Assembly (NCBI GenBank): GCA_945869845.1
Contig: CAMBRG010000012.1
Span: 1 to 45,680 of the forward strand
Source: Opitutus sp. GAS368
Lineage (GTDB): Bacteria > Verrucomicrobiota > Verrucomicrobiia > Opitutales > Opitutaceae
Length of the DNA: 45,680 bases
Reading direction: 5' to 3'
The position numbers and the translations under genes are program-made. The notes beneath the pieces were generated by a model, which worked only from the letters and a program-made list of their open reading frames with translations, was not told where the DNA came from and made no database searches. Shown here piece after piece: positions 1-7,974 of the stretch (position 1 is the first letter of the stretch; the number at the start of each line of letters is the position of its first letter).

Positions 1-2799
1 CGGCGCCGAAAGACATGCCACCGCTTCGTCCGTCGCCTCATCCGGGCCAAGTCTGGCCCGCCACTCCGCCGCCTGGTCCGCGATGCGTGAGGGCAGTATC
101 CATTCGATTTCCGCAAATCGCTCATGCACCGCCGTGCCGAAATCGGCCGACCGCCCCCGAGTCAACTCGAACAACAACGCGCCGTTTAATTCACTCTGTT
201 TGATCGCCGACGGAGTGCGCGTGAGCCGCCTGACCCGCCGCGAGAGAGGCCCCATCGCCTCGCCCCGGTCGAGAGCCTCGGACCCAGGCCCGCCTACCGC
301 TTCGATCGATTCGAACCAACGCGCATCTCCATGGCTCCAAGTTTCGCCCAAAGTATCCCGCAAAAGCCGAGTAAAGTTCAACGACGTCGATTTCGCCGGC
401 GCCGGCTCGACAATCAGATACATCGCCCGTTTCGCCCGGGTCATCGCAACGTAGAGCAGACACAGATTCTCATAAGCCGCCGCGCTTTCGTCTTCGAGCA
501 CCTGCGCCGACAGCACCGTATCCCGCTCCGCAAAAATCTTCGCCGGCAATTCAAACACCCACTCCACGGTCCGCTCGCTCGTGCGTTTCACCGCCATCCC
601 GTCACGCCGCGTGGCGAGTTTCTTGCCTTCGACATCGGGCAAGATCACCAGGTCGAAGCCCAGGCCTTTCGCTTTGTGCACCGTCATCACCCGCACGACC
701 CCGGCCAAATCCGTATCCCGCACCACATGGCGCTCCGCAAAGTCCAAAAACTCGGCCACATCGCGGCTCCCGCCCTCGTCGAACCGCTCGGCCGCCGCCA
801 CCAAACGCCGCCCCCGGTCGACGCTAAATCCATCTCCTTCGACCACGCTCGCGAGTCGCCGCAACCACTGCTCGAACGTCTGGGCAAAGCCACGATCATG
901 GATCTCGCCTAGGATTCGCGCCGTCAATTCGTCGCGCCCCTGAATTCCTTCCGCGGCCAACACCGGCTCGAGCGGTGTCATCCGCACCAACTCCCGCGCC
1001 ACCGTATCAACGGGAAACGCGGCTGCGCGCACCAGCGCCAACAGCGCTGTCGTCAGCGGATTGTCCGTCGCCACCCGCAAATCACTTTCCGCGACCGCCC
1101 CCATTCCGCCTTCCCGCCGCAGAAAATCCGCCAAGGCCGTCGCCGTCGCGTTCTTTTGCACCAACACCGCTACGTCCAGCCCGCGCCGCGCCGGCTCAAC
1201 TTCACGCAGGATCCGCAAGGTCTCGGCAAATCGCCCGGCTTCGTCGGGCGCTTCGCACACGGTCGCGTACCCCCCTAACTGCGGTTTCGCGCTCACATGC
1301 GCCCGCCACTCGCCCGTCCACAGTGCGGCGGCCGCTGCCGGCACCAGCTCCTCCAGCACCGCCTCGGCTCCGAACACGCGATTCACCAGTTCGATCACGG
1401 CCGGACCGGATCGCCATGACTGGTCCAACCGCCGCTCCGTGATCGTCCCCGCATTGATCCGGTTATAATGGAGGAAAATCTCCCGAAAAAGCAGGGGGTC
1501 TCCCCCTCGCCACGCAAAAATCGCCTGCTTGACGTCGCCCACGTAAAACAAACTCCGCCGGCCCTCCGGGTCCTGCACGGCCTCGTCGATCAGGTTTCGC
1601 AACACGCTCCATTGCTCCGCGCTCGTATCCTGAAACTCATCCAACAGCCAATGATCATACCGGGCATCGAGCCGCCAATCGATCATCAACCGCGCCTCCT
1701 GCGTCTCGTCCTCGGGGTGACTGGAGAGCCGCGGCGCACCGCCGCCCGGCAACAGCCGCCGCAACACATCCGCGAATGTCAGTCGTCCCGCCCGCCGCAC
1801 CGCCCCGTCGTAACTGTGCTCATAGCCGCGCAACACGGCAAAAATCCCGCGCGTCATCTCCAGTCGCCGCGCCAGCTCCATTCCCATGATGCCCGCCACC
1901 ACCGCCCGCAACGCCTCGCGGGCCACTGCGGGGAGCGCCACCCGCTTCCGCTCGACCACGATCTCCTCTAATTTTGGCCAAGCCTCAAAGGCATTCTTCA
2001 AAAGATACTCGACCGGCTTTGGCAGCATCGCACCGGGCGCCCATTCGTCCAGCGCCGCGAAGAAATCGTTGATCCGCACCCGTTGCTTCTCGTTCAACTC
2101 CATCTCTCCCATCGCCGTTTTCAGGTCCCGGGCCGCCGGCTCCACGACTTTCGCCGCCATCGGCCACTCGCAACCCTCCGGCCAGATTCGACCGGGATTT
2201 CCCCACTGCGCTTCGTTGGGCGCCGCCAAAAATGTCTCGCCGTGTTCGTCCAGAAATCCGTCGAGCACGCTCGCCAGTCGTTTCTCTTCCACGCCAAACG
2301 TCGCCCGCTTAAACGCCTCGATAAACTCGCGCTGCGCCGCATCCGGCTCCCCGGCCGCCGTAAACATCCGCCGCAAGACCCGCCGCCGTTCCCGCCGCGC
2401 CGTCGCGTCGTCCAAGATTTGAAACTCTCCGTCTAGTCCCAGCTCCCGGGGAAACGCTTGCACCACCCGCGCGAAGAAACCGTCCAGCGTACCCAGGTTC
2501 AGCCGCGGCATCGCCGTCACCACCTCGCGCAACATCCGCAAGAAATCGGCCGAGCCGTTTTCCGGCCGCCCGATTTCTTCCGCCAATTGCCGCGCAAACG
2601 CCGGCTCCGTCGCCGCTCGCGCCAGCTTCTTCAAGATCTCGTCGAAAAATTCTCCGGCCGCCTTCCGCGTGAACGTCAACGCCACGATCCGCTCCGGCGC
2701 CGCCCCGTGCGCGAGCAATTGCACGAAACGATGCGTGAGCGCATAGGTTTTCCCCGATCCCGCCGACGCCAGAATCATCTCATGGCCAATCTGCTTCAC
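1..2799 (-). CDS. AddA-like UvrD-family helicase/exonuclease subunit (C-terminus beyond left edge)
   Basis: ATP-dependent superfamily 1 helicase, probably one half of an AddAB/RecBCD-type double-strand-break resection enzyme. At least 933 residues lie in the window and the frame is still open at the left edge. Visible motifs are Walker A ASAGSGKT (residues 11-18), motif II DEFQDTS (387-393), TVHKAKGLGFD (about 706-716) and LLYVAMTRAKR (about 780), all characteristic of UvrD/AddA/RecB helicases. The GTG start at 2799 overlaps the stop of the upstream nuclease gene as GTGA, which implies translational coupling; an in-frame ATG lies at 2778, just ahead of Walker A. The C-terminal nuclease domain expected in AddA lies outside the window, so AddA versus a plain UvrD/PcrA-like helicase is not settled by sequence alone. 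The partnership with the neighbour favours AddA. Confidence 0.85.
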   Translation of the reverse strand, partial: MKQIGHEMILASAGSGKTYALTHRFVQLLAHGAAPERIVALTFTRKAAGEFFDEILKKLARAATEPAFARQLAEEIGRPENGSADFLRMLREVVTAMPRLNLGTLDGFFARVVQAFPRELGLDGEFQILDDATARRERRRVLRRMFTAAGEPDAAQREFIEAFKRATFGVEEKRLASVLDGFLDEHGETFLAAPNEAQWGNPGRIWPEGCEWPMAAKVVEPAARDLKTAMGEMELNEKQRVRINDFFAALDEWAPGAMLPKPVEYLLKNAFEAWPKLEEIVVERKRVALPAVAREALRAVVAGIMGMELARRLEMTRGIFAVLRGYEHSYDGAVRRAGRLTFADVLRRLLPGGGAPRLSSHPEDETQEARLMIDWRLDARYDHWLLDEFQDTSAEQWSVLRNLIDEAVQDPEGRRSLFYVGDVKQAIFAWRGGDPLLFREIFLHYNRINAGTITERRLDQSWRSGPAVIELVNRVFGAEAVLEELVPAAAAALWTGEWRAHVSAKPQLGGYATVCEAPDEAGRFAETLRILREVEPARRGLDVAVLVQKNATATALADFLRREGGMGAVAESDLRVATDNPLTTALLALVRAAAFPVDTVARELVRMTPLEPVLAAEGIQGRDELTARILGEIHDRGFAQTFEQWLRRLASVVEGDGFSVDRGRRLVAAAERFDEGGSRDVAEFLDFAERHVVRDTDLAGVVRVMTVHKAKGLGFDLVILPDVEGKKLATRRDGMAVKRTSERTVEWVFELPAKIFAERDTVLSAQVLEDESAAAYENLCLLYVAMTRAKRAMYLIVEPAPAKSTSLNFTRLLRDTLGETWSHGDARWFESIEAVGGPGSEALDRGEAMGPLSRRVRRLTRTPSAIKQSELNGALLFELTRGRSADFGTAVHERFAEIEWILPSRIADQAAEWRARLGPDEATDEAVACLSAP

Positions 2800-5627
2800 G
2801 TCGTTTCCTCCCAATCGATGCTGGCCGCCGCGCCATGATGAAAGAGATCGGCAAACTCATCCGCTTCCGCCGCGCGGCCCGACTTTTCCTGCGGCGGCCA
2901 AAACTCTTCCGCTGCCGCCGCCGTCACCACTCCCAACGCGCACCGCTCGGCTGCTGCTTGGGTCTCCGGCGAGTAATTCGGCCAGATCGAAACCCGCGTT
3001 TCCCCAACCGCTTTCGGCAAAAGAAAATAACCGGCCGCAACCTCATCGCCGAACTCCGCCGCTACCGCCCGCCGGTAAAGCGGCAGTTGCAGGTCCACCC
3101 ACATCTGCGTTTTCCCATCCTCGCCCGCCCACCCCATCCACTCCGACCGCTCGTCGTCGTCCGCTCGCGCCGAACGCGAGTGCGCGGCGGCCGGTTCGAC
3201 CGGCTGGTCGCCCGTCTTGTAGTCCAGCACCCGCACGCGTCCGTCGCGATGCCGGTCGATGCGATCAATTTTTCCACTCACCGTGAGCCCACCCAGCGGA
3301 AATTCAAATTTCCACTCCACCCGCTCCGTCCGCCATCCATCCTGCCGTTCCCGCGCTTCGATTTCCGCCGCCGCCCGCAGGCGTTGCCGCGCGGATTCAA
3401 ACTGCACCACCAAGGGCAGCGTCAGTTCTCCCCCAAACCGTTGCCGGGCCGCCCGCTCAAACCGCTCCAACAAGAAATCCCGCAGGACCGCCGGGTCCGT
3501 GCAATCGCGCAGCGCCGTGGCCTCACCGAGGCCCTGCAACGCCTCGTGCAACAACGTGCCAAAATCCCCGGCGTTCAGCTCGGCCTTCCCCGGCTCAACC
3601 GTGGTCATTTCCAGTCCGTGTTTGAGATAAAAACGAAACGGGCACGCCAACCAGTCCCGCAGCGCCGTCACCGACATCCGCCGCAATTTCACCCCCCGCC
3701 GCGGTCTTAAACGCCACGCCCGCGCCCACGGCGGACCCGGCCGCGCCACCGCCACCGGCCCAAAGAGTTTGGCCACCCGCGCCGGCAACGCCTCATCCTT
3801 GCAACTCAACAACAGCCGCGAGGGCCGCAAGGGATCCCCCGCCGCCGAAGTCTTCCCAAAGACCACCTCAAGCCGGCCGCGACCTTCGGACCGGGCCGCC
3901 GCGATCGCCGCGAAAAAATACGCATCGCACGCCAGCCGCTCCGCATTCCGCTTGAGGCCCAATCGTTCCCGCAACGTCTCCGGCAGGTAGGCATCGCCGA
4001 CGATCGCCGAAGGCACCCGACCTTCGTTACAGCCCGCTACGATCAAGTGCGGCGCATCGTCCCAAAGCACCTCGAGCCAGCCCAACAAATCCACCGCGCC
4101 CGCCGTCCGCTCCGCCGTGCTCACTTCGCCGGCCAGCTCTGCCAGCGCCAGCTCCCAAGCCTCGGCCAACCCGAGCTGAACCGCGCCGCCCGCCGCCAAG
4201 GCCCGCCCGATCTCTTTGAGTTTCGTCATCCACACCTCGGCCGACTGCGCCAACGGCCCGGCCGCATCAAGGGACCGCGCCGAAAAAATCTCCGCCAACG
4301 CCCCGGCCGCATTCGCCGGAAACTCACCCGCCAAAAGCGTAGCTCGCAACGCGGCCACATCCGCCAGAGCCCGCGCGACCGCCGGATAAGGCTCCGCGTG
4401 CACCCGGGCCGCGTCGAGCGTCGGAGGCAAGTGCCGCGCCGCCAGCTGATCGAGTTCCGCCAAAAGTTCGGCCGGAGAAAATCGCGGCCTGCCGCCGGAC
4501 CGCCGCCCCAACCACGCCCATACATCCGGGCAGCGCAGCAGCCCGGCCACCGTTTCAAAAGCTGGTTCCGCCACCAAAGCCGCCACCGCGGCCAGTAAGG
4601 GATAAAGCCCGTCGTGACGGCGCGACCGACCTTCGGGATTAAACGCCGCGATTCCGACCCGTTCCAACGCATTCTCCAGCACCGGCAACAGTTCCGGATC
4701 CGCGATTCCGATCCCGAGCGCCGCTCCCGGTTCGCCGTAAGCCCGGGCCTTCGCCGTGATCCACGCCGCTTGCTCCGCCGGGTCGGCACACAAATGAACG
4801 CTGCGCTCGAAATCCGGCACGACCAGCTCCCGCCGCGCCCACGCCCCCGCGCGCGGGCGCCCCCAATCGTCGAACACTTCCGACTCGGCCGCCGGAGCAT
4901 ACACCACAACTTCGACCGGAATCGCCGCCGCATGAATGGCCAACGCCGAGATCGCCAGCGGCAGCGGATCGGGCGTTCCGATCATCACGATCCGCGTCAC
5001 GCCGGGCATCAACGAAGGCTCGCGGGCGGCCAGAATTCTCGCCGCCGCACCATCCCGCAATCCGCGCGCCGCCAGCAAAACCTCAAGCCGCCGCTCCAGC
5101 TCCCCAAGCTCGCCCCACCGCGCCGACTCCGGACAATCCTCGCCAGCCCGCTCTCTCACGTCCGCCAGCCGTAATCCACCTTCGGCCAACGTCGCCTGTA
5201 AAAGAGCCAGTTCAGCCGCCCAACGCCGCGCCCAGGCAAAGTCCCGCGTCGGCGGCTCGTAGGGCAACAAGGCGGGAAACTCCTCCGGTCGCACTCCGCG
5301 CACCACCTCCGTCCAAGCCAGCAACGACTCCAAGCGCGTCGCCGTGCCCGCCGCCATCCCCTGCGAGATGAACGATTCCGGCGTCACCACCCTCGGGGGA
5401 AATACCGCCTGGCCTGCCTCCGCCGCGTGTTCCGCCAGCGCCTCCCGCAAACGGCGCCCCGCCTGCCGCGTCGGCACCACTACCAGCCAGCGCGCAAGAT
5501 CCAGGGGGCCGATCCCATTCCAATCCCGCGCCAACCACGCCACCGCTTGGGGCAACAACGGCCGGTCCCATGGCAGAAAATGGCGGCTAACGTTGGCGGG
5601 GAGAGGCGACACGACGAAGATCCGCAT
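2796..5627 (-). CDS. AddB-like PD-(D/E)XK nuclease family protein
   Basis: 943 residues from ATG 5627 (ATG 5633 is two codons upstream). The C-terminal third holds a RecB-type PD-(D/E)XK nuclease: GTLLHEAL with the motif His (about 692), GKIDRID (about 785), DYKTG with the catalytic Asp/Lys (about 801) and QLPLYRR, the QxxxY motif (about 848). The N-terminal two thirds look like the inactivated helicase fold of AddB, without a Walker A. The four-cysteine iron-sulfur signature of Bacillus AddB is not evident: there is a Cys in WLACPFRFYL but no C-terminal Cys cluster. The gene is translationally coupled to the helicase downstream, and the two probably form a recombination or repair complex. 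The frame stays open upstream to 5927, but that start would cover rpsT on the same strand and lie beyond its terminator, so the shorter form is chosen. Confidence 0.8.
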   Translation of the reverse strand: MRIFVVSPLPANVSRHFLPWDRPLLPQAVAWLARDWNGIGPLDLARWLVVVPTRQAGRRLREALAEHAAEAGQAVFPPRVVTPESFISQGMAAGTATRLESLLAWTEVVRGVRPEEFPALLPYEPPTRDFAWARRWAAELALLQATLAEGGLRLADVRERAGEDCPESARWGELGELERRLEVLLAARGLRDGAAARILAAREPSLMPGVTRIVMIGTPDPLPLAISALAIHAAAIPVEVVVYAPAAESEVFDDWGRPRAGAWARRELVVPDFERSVHLCADPAEQAAWITAKARAYGEPGAALGIGIADPELLPVLENALERVGIAAFNPEGRSRRHDGLYPLLAAVAALVAEPAFETVAGLLRCPDVWAWLGRRSGGRPRFSPAELLAELDQLAARHLPPTLDAARVHAEPYPAVARALADVAALRATLLAGEFPANAAGALAEIFSARSLDAAGPLAQSAEVWMTKLKEIGRALAAGGAVQLGLAEAWELALAELAGEVSTAERTAGAVDLLGWLEVLWDDAPHLIVAGCNEGRVPSAIVGDAYLPETLRERLGLKRNAERLACDAYFFAAIAAARSEGRGRLEVVFGKTSAAGDPLRPSRLLLSCKDEALPARVAKLFGPVAVARPGPPWARAWRLRPRRGVKLRRMSVTALRDWLACPFRFYLKHGLEMTTVEPGKAELNAGDFGTLLHEALQGLGEATALRDCTDPAVLRDFLLERFERAARQRFGGELTLPLVVQFESARQRLRAAAEIEARERQDGWRTERVEWKFEFPLGGLTVSGKIDRIDRHRDGRVRVLDYKTGDQPVEPAAAHSRSARADDDERSEWMGWAGEDGKTQMWVDLQLPLYRRAVAAEFGDEVAAGYFLLPKAVGETRVSIWPNYSPETQAAAERCALGVVTAAAAEEFWPPQEKSGRAAEADEFADLFHHGAAASIDWEETT

Positions 5628-5692
5628 CAACATGGCCCGAGCGGCGAAGTTCAAATCTGTTTCCCAGAAATCGTCCGCTGACCTTGAAAAAC

Positions 5693-5723
5693 AAAAAACC
5701 CCGGAGCCAAAAGGCACCAGGGT
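5693..5723 (-). terminator. Rho-independent terminator of rpsT
   Basis: Read on the minus strand, a 10-bp stem (one G-U pair, one mismatch) with an AAAA/TTTT loop is followed directly by a run of six T. It sits about 40 bp after the rpsT stop and separates rpsT from the AddB-like gene. Confidence 0.8.
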
Positions 5724-5763
5724 CGGATGAAGCAAACCGGCCGGAAAGGGCGAGGCGCGAGGT

Positions 5764-6030
5764 TTACGCCTGCTTCGCGAGCACGTATTTGGCGACGTGG
5801 ACCTTGGCGCGGCTGGCCGCGTTACGGTGCACGACCCCGGACTTGATCGCCTTGTCCATCGCCGAGGCATACTTCGCGCCGGCGGCCTTGGCGGTAACCA
5901 TATCCTTCGCGACGACCGCCGCATCAAACTTCTTGCGCAAGGTCTTGATGGCAGTCTTGGTGCCGCGATTCCGGGTGGTGAGACGAGCGGCCTTGCGGGC
6001 GGCTTTCATTGCAGATTTGGTGTTGGCCAT
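5764..6030 (-). CDS. rpsT: 30S ribosomal protein S20
   Basis: 88-residue basic protein beginning MANTKSAMKAARKAARLTTR, the typical bS20 N-terminus, and of normal family length. bS20 binds 16S rRNA and helps assemble the small ribosomal subunit. It is transcribed alone: a terminator follows about 40 bp downstream and the upstream stretch (6031-6180) is noncoding. A weak promoter candidate is TTGACT on the minus strand at 6080-6085, but no good -10 follows it. The identity is secure from the whole-length sequence pattern. Confidence 0.97.
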   Translation of the reverse strand: MANTKSAMKAARKAARLTTRNRGTKTAIKTLRKKFDAAVVAKDMVTAKAAGAKYASAMDKAIKSGVVHRNAASRAKVHVAKYVLAKQA

Positions 6031-6292
6031 GGTCGTTAGTGAGTTTTAAGCCGGCCAAAGACTCAAACGCCCGCCGGAGAGTCAAGGGTTTTGTCGGGCT
6101 GGAAATGCACGCTACACGGTAATCCGCTGAAGCGTGGTAAAGTGTTAATGGCCATCGCCGGCATTTTTTTCTGACTAAATCCACAGCGAGGCGCAGAGTC
6201 GATGGTGGCAGGTCAACCTCCACGACTTAGCTCAACCTCACGCGCGCGCAGGTTCGCGGCGCGCGCGCCAACGAAATCGCCCGCTGCGGGGA

Positions 6293-6466
6293 GGAACTGG
6301 CGGCGACCACGGCCGCGCCGAGCACCGCGCGCTGACGCTCGCCGCCGTCACCCCGGAGCAACTCGGTTTTCCTCCCGCCGCCACTGTCTTCGCGGTCACC
6401 AGCGCCATCACCCCCAAAGAGACCGCCGCCCTGCGCTTCCTCCTCGCTTCTCACCCACGACCTTGA
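6293..6466 (+). pseudogene. Possible ISAs1-type transposase remnant
   Basis: An open frame of about 57 codons with no credible start reads GGDHGRAEHRALTLAAVTP and continues to a TGA at 6464. DHGR(x)E(x)R is the kind of motif seen in the middle of ISAs1/H-repeat transposases, and the following EQLGFPPAATVF and ITPKET fit the spacing I remember for that family. The rest of a transposase is absent on both sides, so this would be a relic. The family assignment rests on a short motif recalled from memory. Confidence 0.35.
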
Positions 6467-6527
6467 GGTCATCCCAGAATCCCGTGGCCGTTTTTCCCCC
6501 CGCCACAAAGACCGGTGCCCACGGCGA

Positions 6528-6552
6528 GTTTGTCATCTATTAGATGACAAAC
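6528..6552. repeat. Perfect 12-bp inverted repeat with 1-bp spacer
   Basis: GTTTGTCATCTA, one T, then its exact reverse complement. It lies between the transposase remnant and rpiB, 100 bp before the rpiB start. It could be an operator, a relic transposon end or a cruciform-forming site. It has no T-run, so it is not a standard terminator. Confidence 0.6.
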
Positions 6553-6651
6553 CATCGCGGCGAATTTCCGGCGAACGCGCGGCCGCGCGCCCGGCCGACT
6601 CACCTTTCGGCTCGCACCTTTCCAGCCCAAGCCCCTCGCTCCTGCTCCGCC

Positions 6652-7095
6652 ATGCCCCCCACCTTCTCCATCGCCATCGGCTCCGATCACGCCGGCTTTG
6701 CCTACAAGGAAGCCATCAAAGCCATGCTCCTCCACGCCGGTCACACCGTGCGCGACCTCGGCGCCCATTCCGAGGCGAGCTGCGACTACCCCGATTTTAT
6801 CCGGCCCGTGGCCGAGGCCGTCGCCCGCGGCGACTATCAGCGCGGCATCGTCCTTGGCGGCTCCGGCAACGGCGAAGCCATCGTCGCCAACCGCGTCAAA
6901 GGCGTCCGCTGCGGTCTCTGCTGGAACGAACAGGTCGCCATTTGGAACCGCTCGCACAACGACGCCAACGTCCTTTCCCTCGGCCAACGCACCGTCACCG
7001 AGGCCGAAGCTCTGCACATCGTGAACGTCTGGCTCGCGACGCCCTTCGAAGGTGGGCGCCACGTCGCCCGCCTCAATAAAATCGACGCCGTCTAG
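6652..7095 (+). CDS. rpiB: Ribose-5-phosphate isomerase B
   Basis: 147 residues from ATG 6652. Interconverts ribose 5-phosphate and ribulose 5-phosphate in the non-oxidative pentose phosphate pathway. The N-terminal IAIGSDHAGFAYKE and the central GIVLGGSGNGEAIVANRVKG are RpiB/LacAB signatures. The usual catalytic Cys in the GxCGTGxG-type loop is replaced by a glycine (LGGSGNGE), as in some actinobacterial-type RpiBs that use another acid/base. CDYPDF and HNDANVLSLGQR also match the family. An upstream in-frame extension to 6544 begins at the palindrome and looks noncoding, so the ATG before PPTFSIAIGSDH is preferred. Length is normal. Confidence 0.93.
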   Translation: MPPTFSIAIGSDHAGFAYKEAIKAMLLHAGHTVRDLGAHSEASCDYPDFIRPVAEAVARGDYQRGIVLGGSGNGEAIVANRVKGVRCGLCWNEQVAIWNRSHNDANVLSLGQRTVTEAEALHIVNVWLATPFEGGRHVARLNKIDAV

Positions 7096-7157
7096 ATCGC
7101 GCTCTCCGGCCTCGCGCGATGATTTGACCTCAAGATAACATCCCGCGTTTTTTTGAA

Positions 7158-7619
7158 ATGGGCACCCATCACCAAGGATCGAAAACCGAGATTCTCGCCC
7201 TCGACGCCTACATCAAGTTGATGCGAGCCGCCGACTCCATCACCGCCCGCGCTCACCTCATCCTGCCCGCCGGCGTCACCCTCACGCAGTTCGCCGCCCT
7301 CGAAGCGCTCTACCACCTCGGGCCGCTTTTCCAATCCGAGCTCGCCGCCAAATTGCTCAAGAGCGGCGGTAACCTCACCCTCGTCGTCGACAACCTCGAG
7401 CGCGACGGCTTCGTCTCGCGCACCCGCGATCCCGCCGACCGCCGCTTCGTCAAAGTTGAGCTCACGTCGAAGGGCCGCCGCTTCATCGGCGCACTCTTCC
7501 CAAAAATCGCCGCCGGCCTGACGCGCGAATTCTCGGTCCTCTCCAGCCGCGATCAGCTCGCCCTTGCCCGGATCTGCAAACGTCTCGGCGTCGGCCGCGC
7601 CGCCCCGGTCGCTGGTTGA
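7158..7619 (+). CDS. MarR-family transcriptional regulator
   Basis: 153 residues. Winged-helix DNA-binding regulator: the helix-turn-helix lies around FQSELAAKLLKSGGNLTLVV (about 57-76), followed by the wing signature DPADRRFVKVELTSKGR (about 92-108), flanked by N- and C-terminal dimerisation helices. MarR proteins bind palindromic operators as dimers and are usually released by small ligands. It lies 62 bp after rpiB on the same strand. The target is unknown; the downstream hydrolase or its own promoter are candidates by proximity only. Confidence 0.88.
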   Translation: MGTHHQGSKTEILALDAYIKLMRAADSITARAHLILPAGVTLTQFAALEALYHLGPLFQSELAAKLLKSGGNLTLVVDNLERDGFVSRTRDPADRRFVKVELTSKGRRFIGALFPKIAAGLTREFSVLSSRDQLALARICKRLGVGRAAPVAG

Positions 7620-7661
7620 GGCCGCGCCCAGTTCTCGCCGCGGGTCCACCGCTCCGAGCCC

Positions 7662-7851
7662 ATGGCTACCTTCAAAGGCCCGCCCGCCGCCTTCGATCCC
7701 AAGGGACGCATCCATCGCTTCAAACTCTGGCCCCGCATCAAAGTTCCCGGCGCCCCGCCCTGTTATTACGTTTTTTTGCCCCATCGGCGAACTCATCGGA
7801 TCCAACTACCCCCGCGAAATCGCCCTCAGCATCGCCGCCCAGCTGCTCTAG
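7662..7851 (+). pseudogene. Small uncharacterised ORF split by a T7 frameshift
   Basis: An ATG frame at 7662 reads MATFKGPPAAFDPKGRIHRF and onward to PGAPPCYYVF. At the T7 run 7771-7777 the coding sense moves to another frame, which continues CPIGELIGSNYPREIALSIA to a TAG at 7849. Removing one T joins the halves into a coherent 62-residue soluble protein. I do not recognise the family. The frame-consistent amino-acid texture on both sides suggests a real small gene broken by a one-base insertion, a homopolymer sequencing error, or a +1 shift. The antisense open frame here looks like a shadow. Confidence 0.45.
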
Positions 7852-7974
7852 GTCCGTGACGCCCTCACCCCACGCCCCAAAAACTCCTGCCGCCACCGTA
7901 AAGACTCGGGCGAGTTCCGGCGCAGCCACCCAGTGCGGCGTTGCCGAAGCCGCCCAAACTTCCAAGCTCACTTC

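Noticed and set aside
2796-5927. Longer 1,043-aa form of the AddB-like protein
   Set aside because: The extra N-terminal 98-100 residues lie over rpsT and its terminator on the same strand and have shadow-like composition; ATG 5627 precedes a credible start.
7092-7805. Minus-strand 237-aa open frame
   Set aside because: Antisense to the MarR gene; no motif and typical shadow composition.
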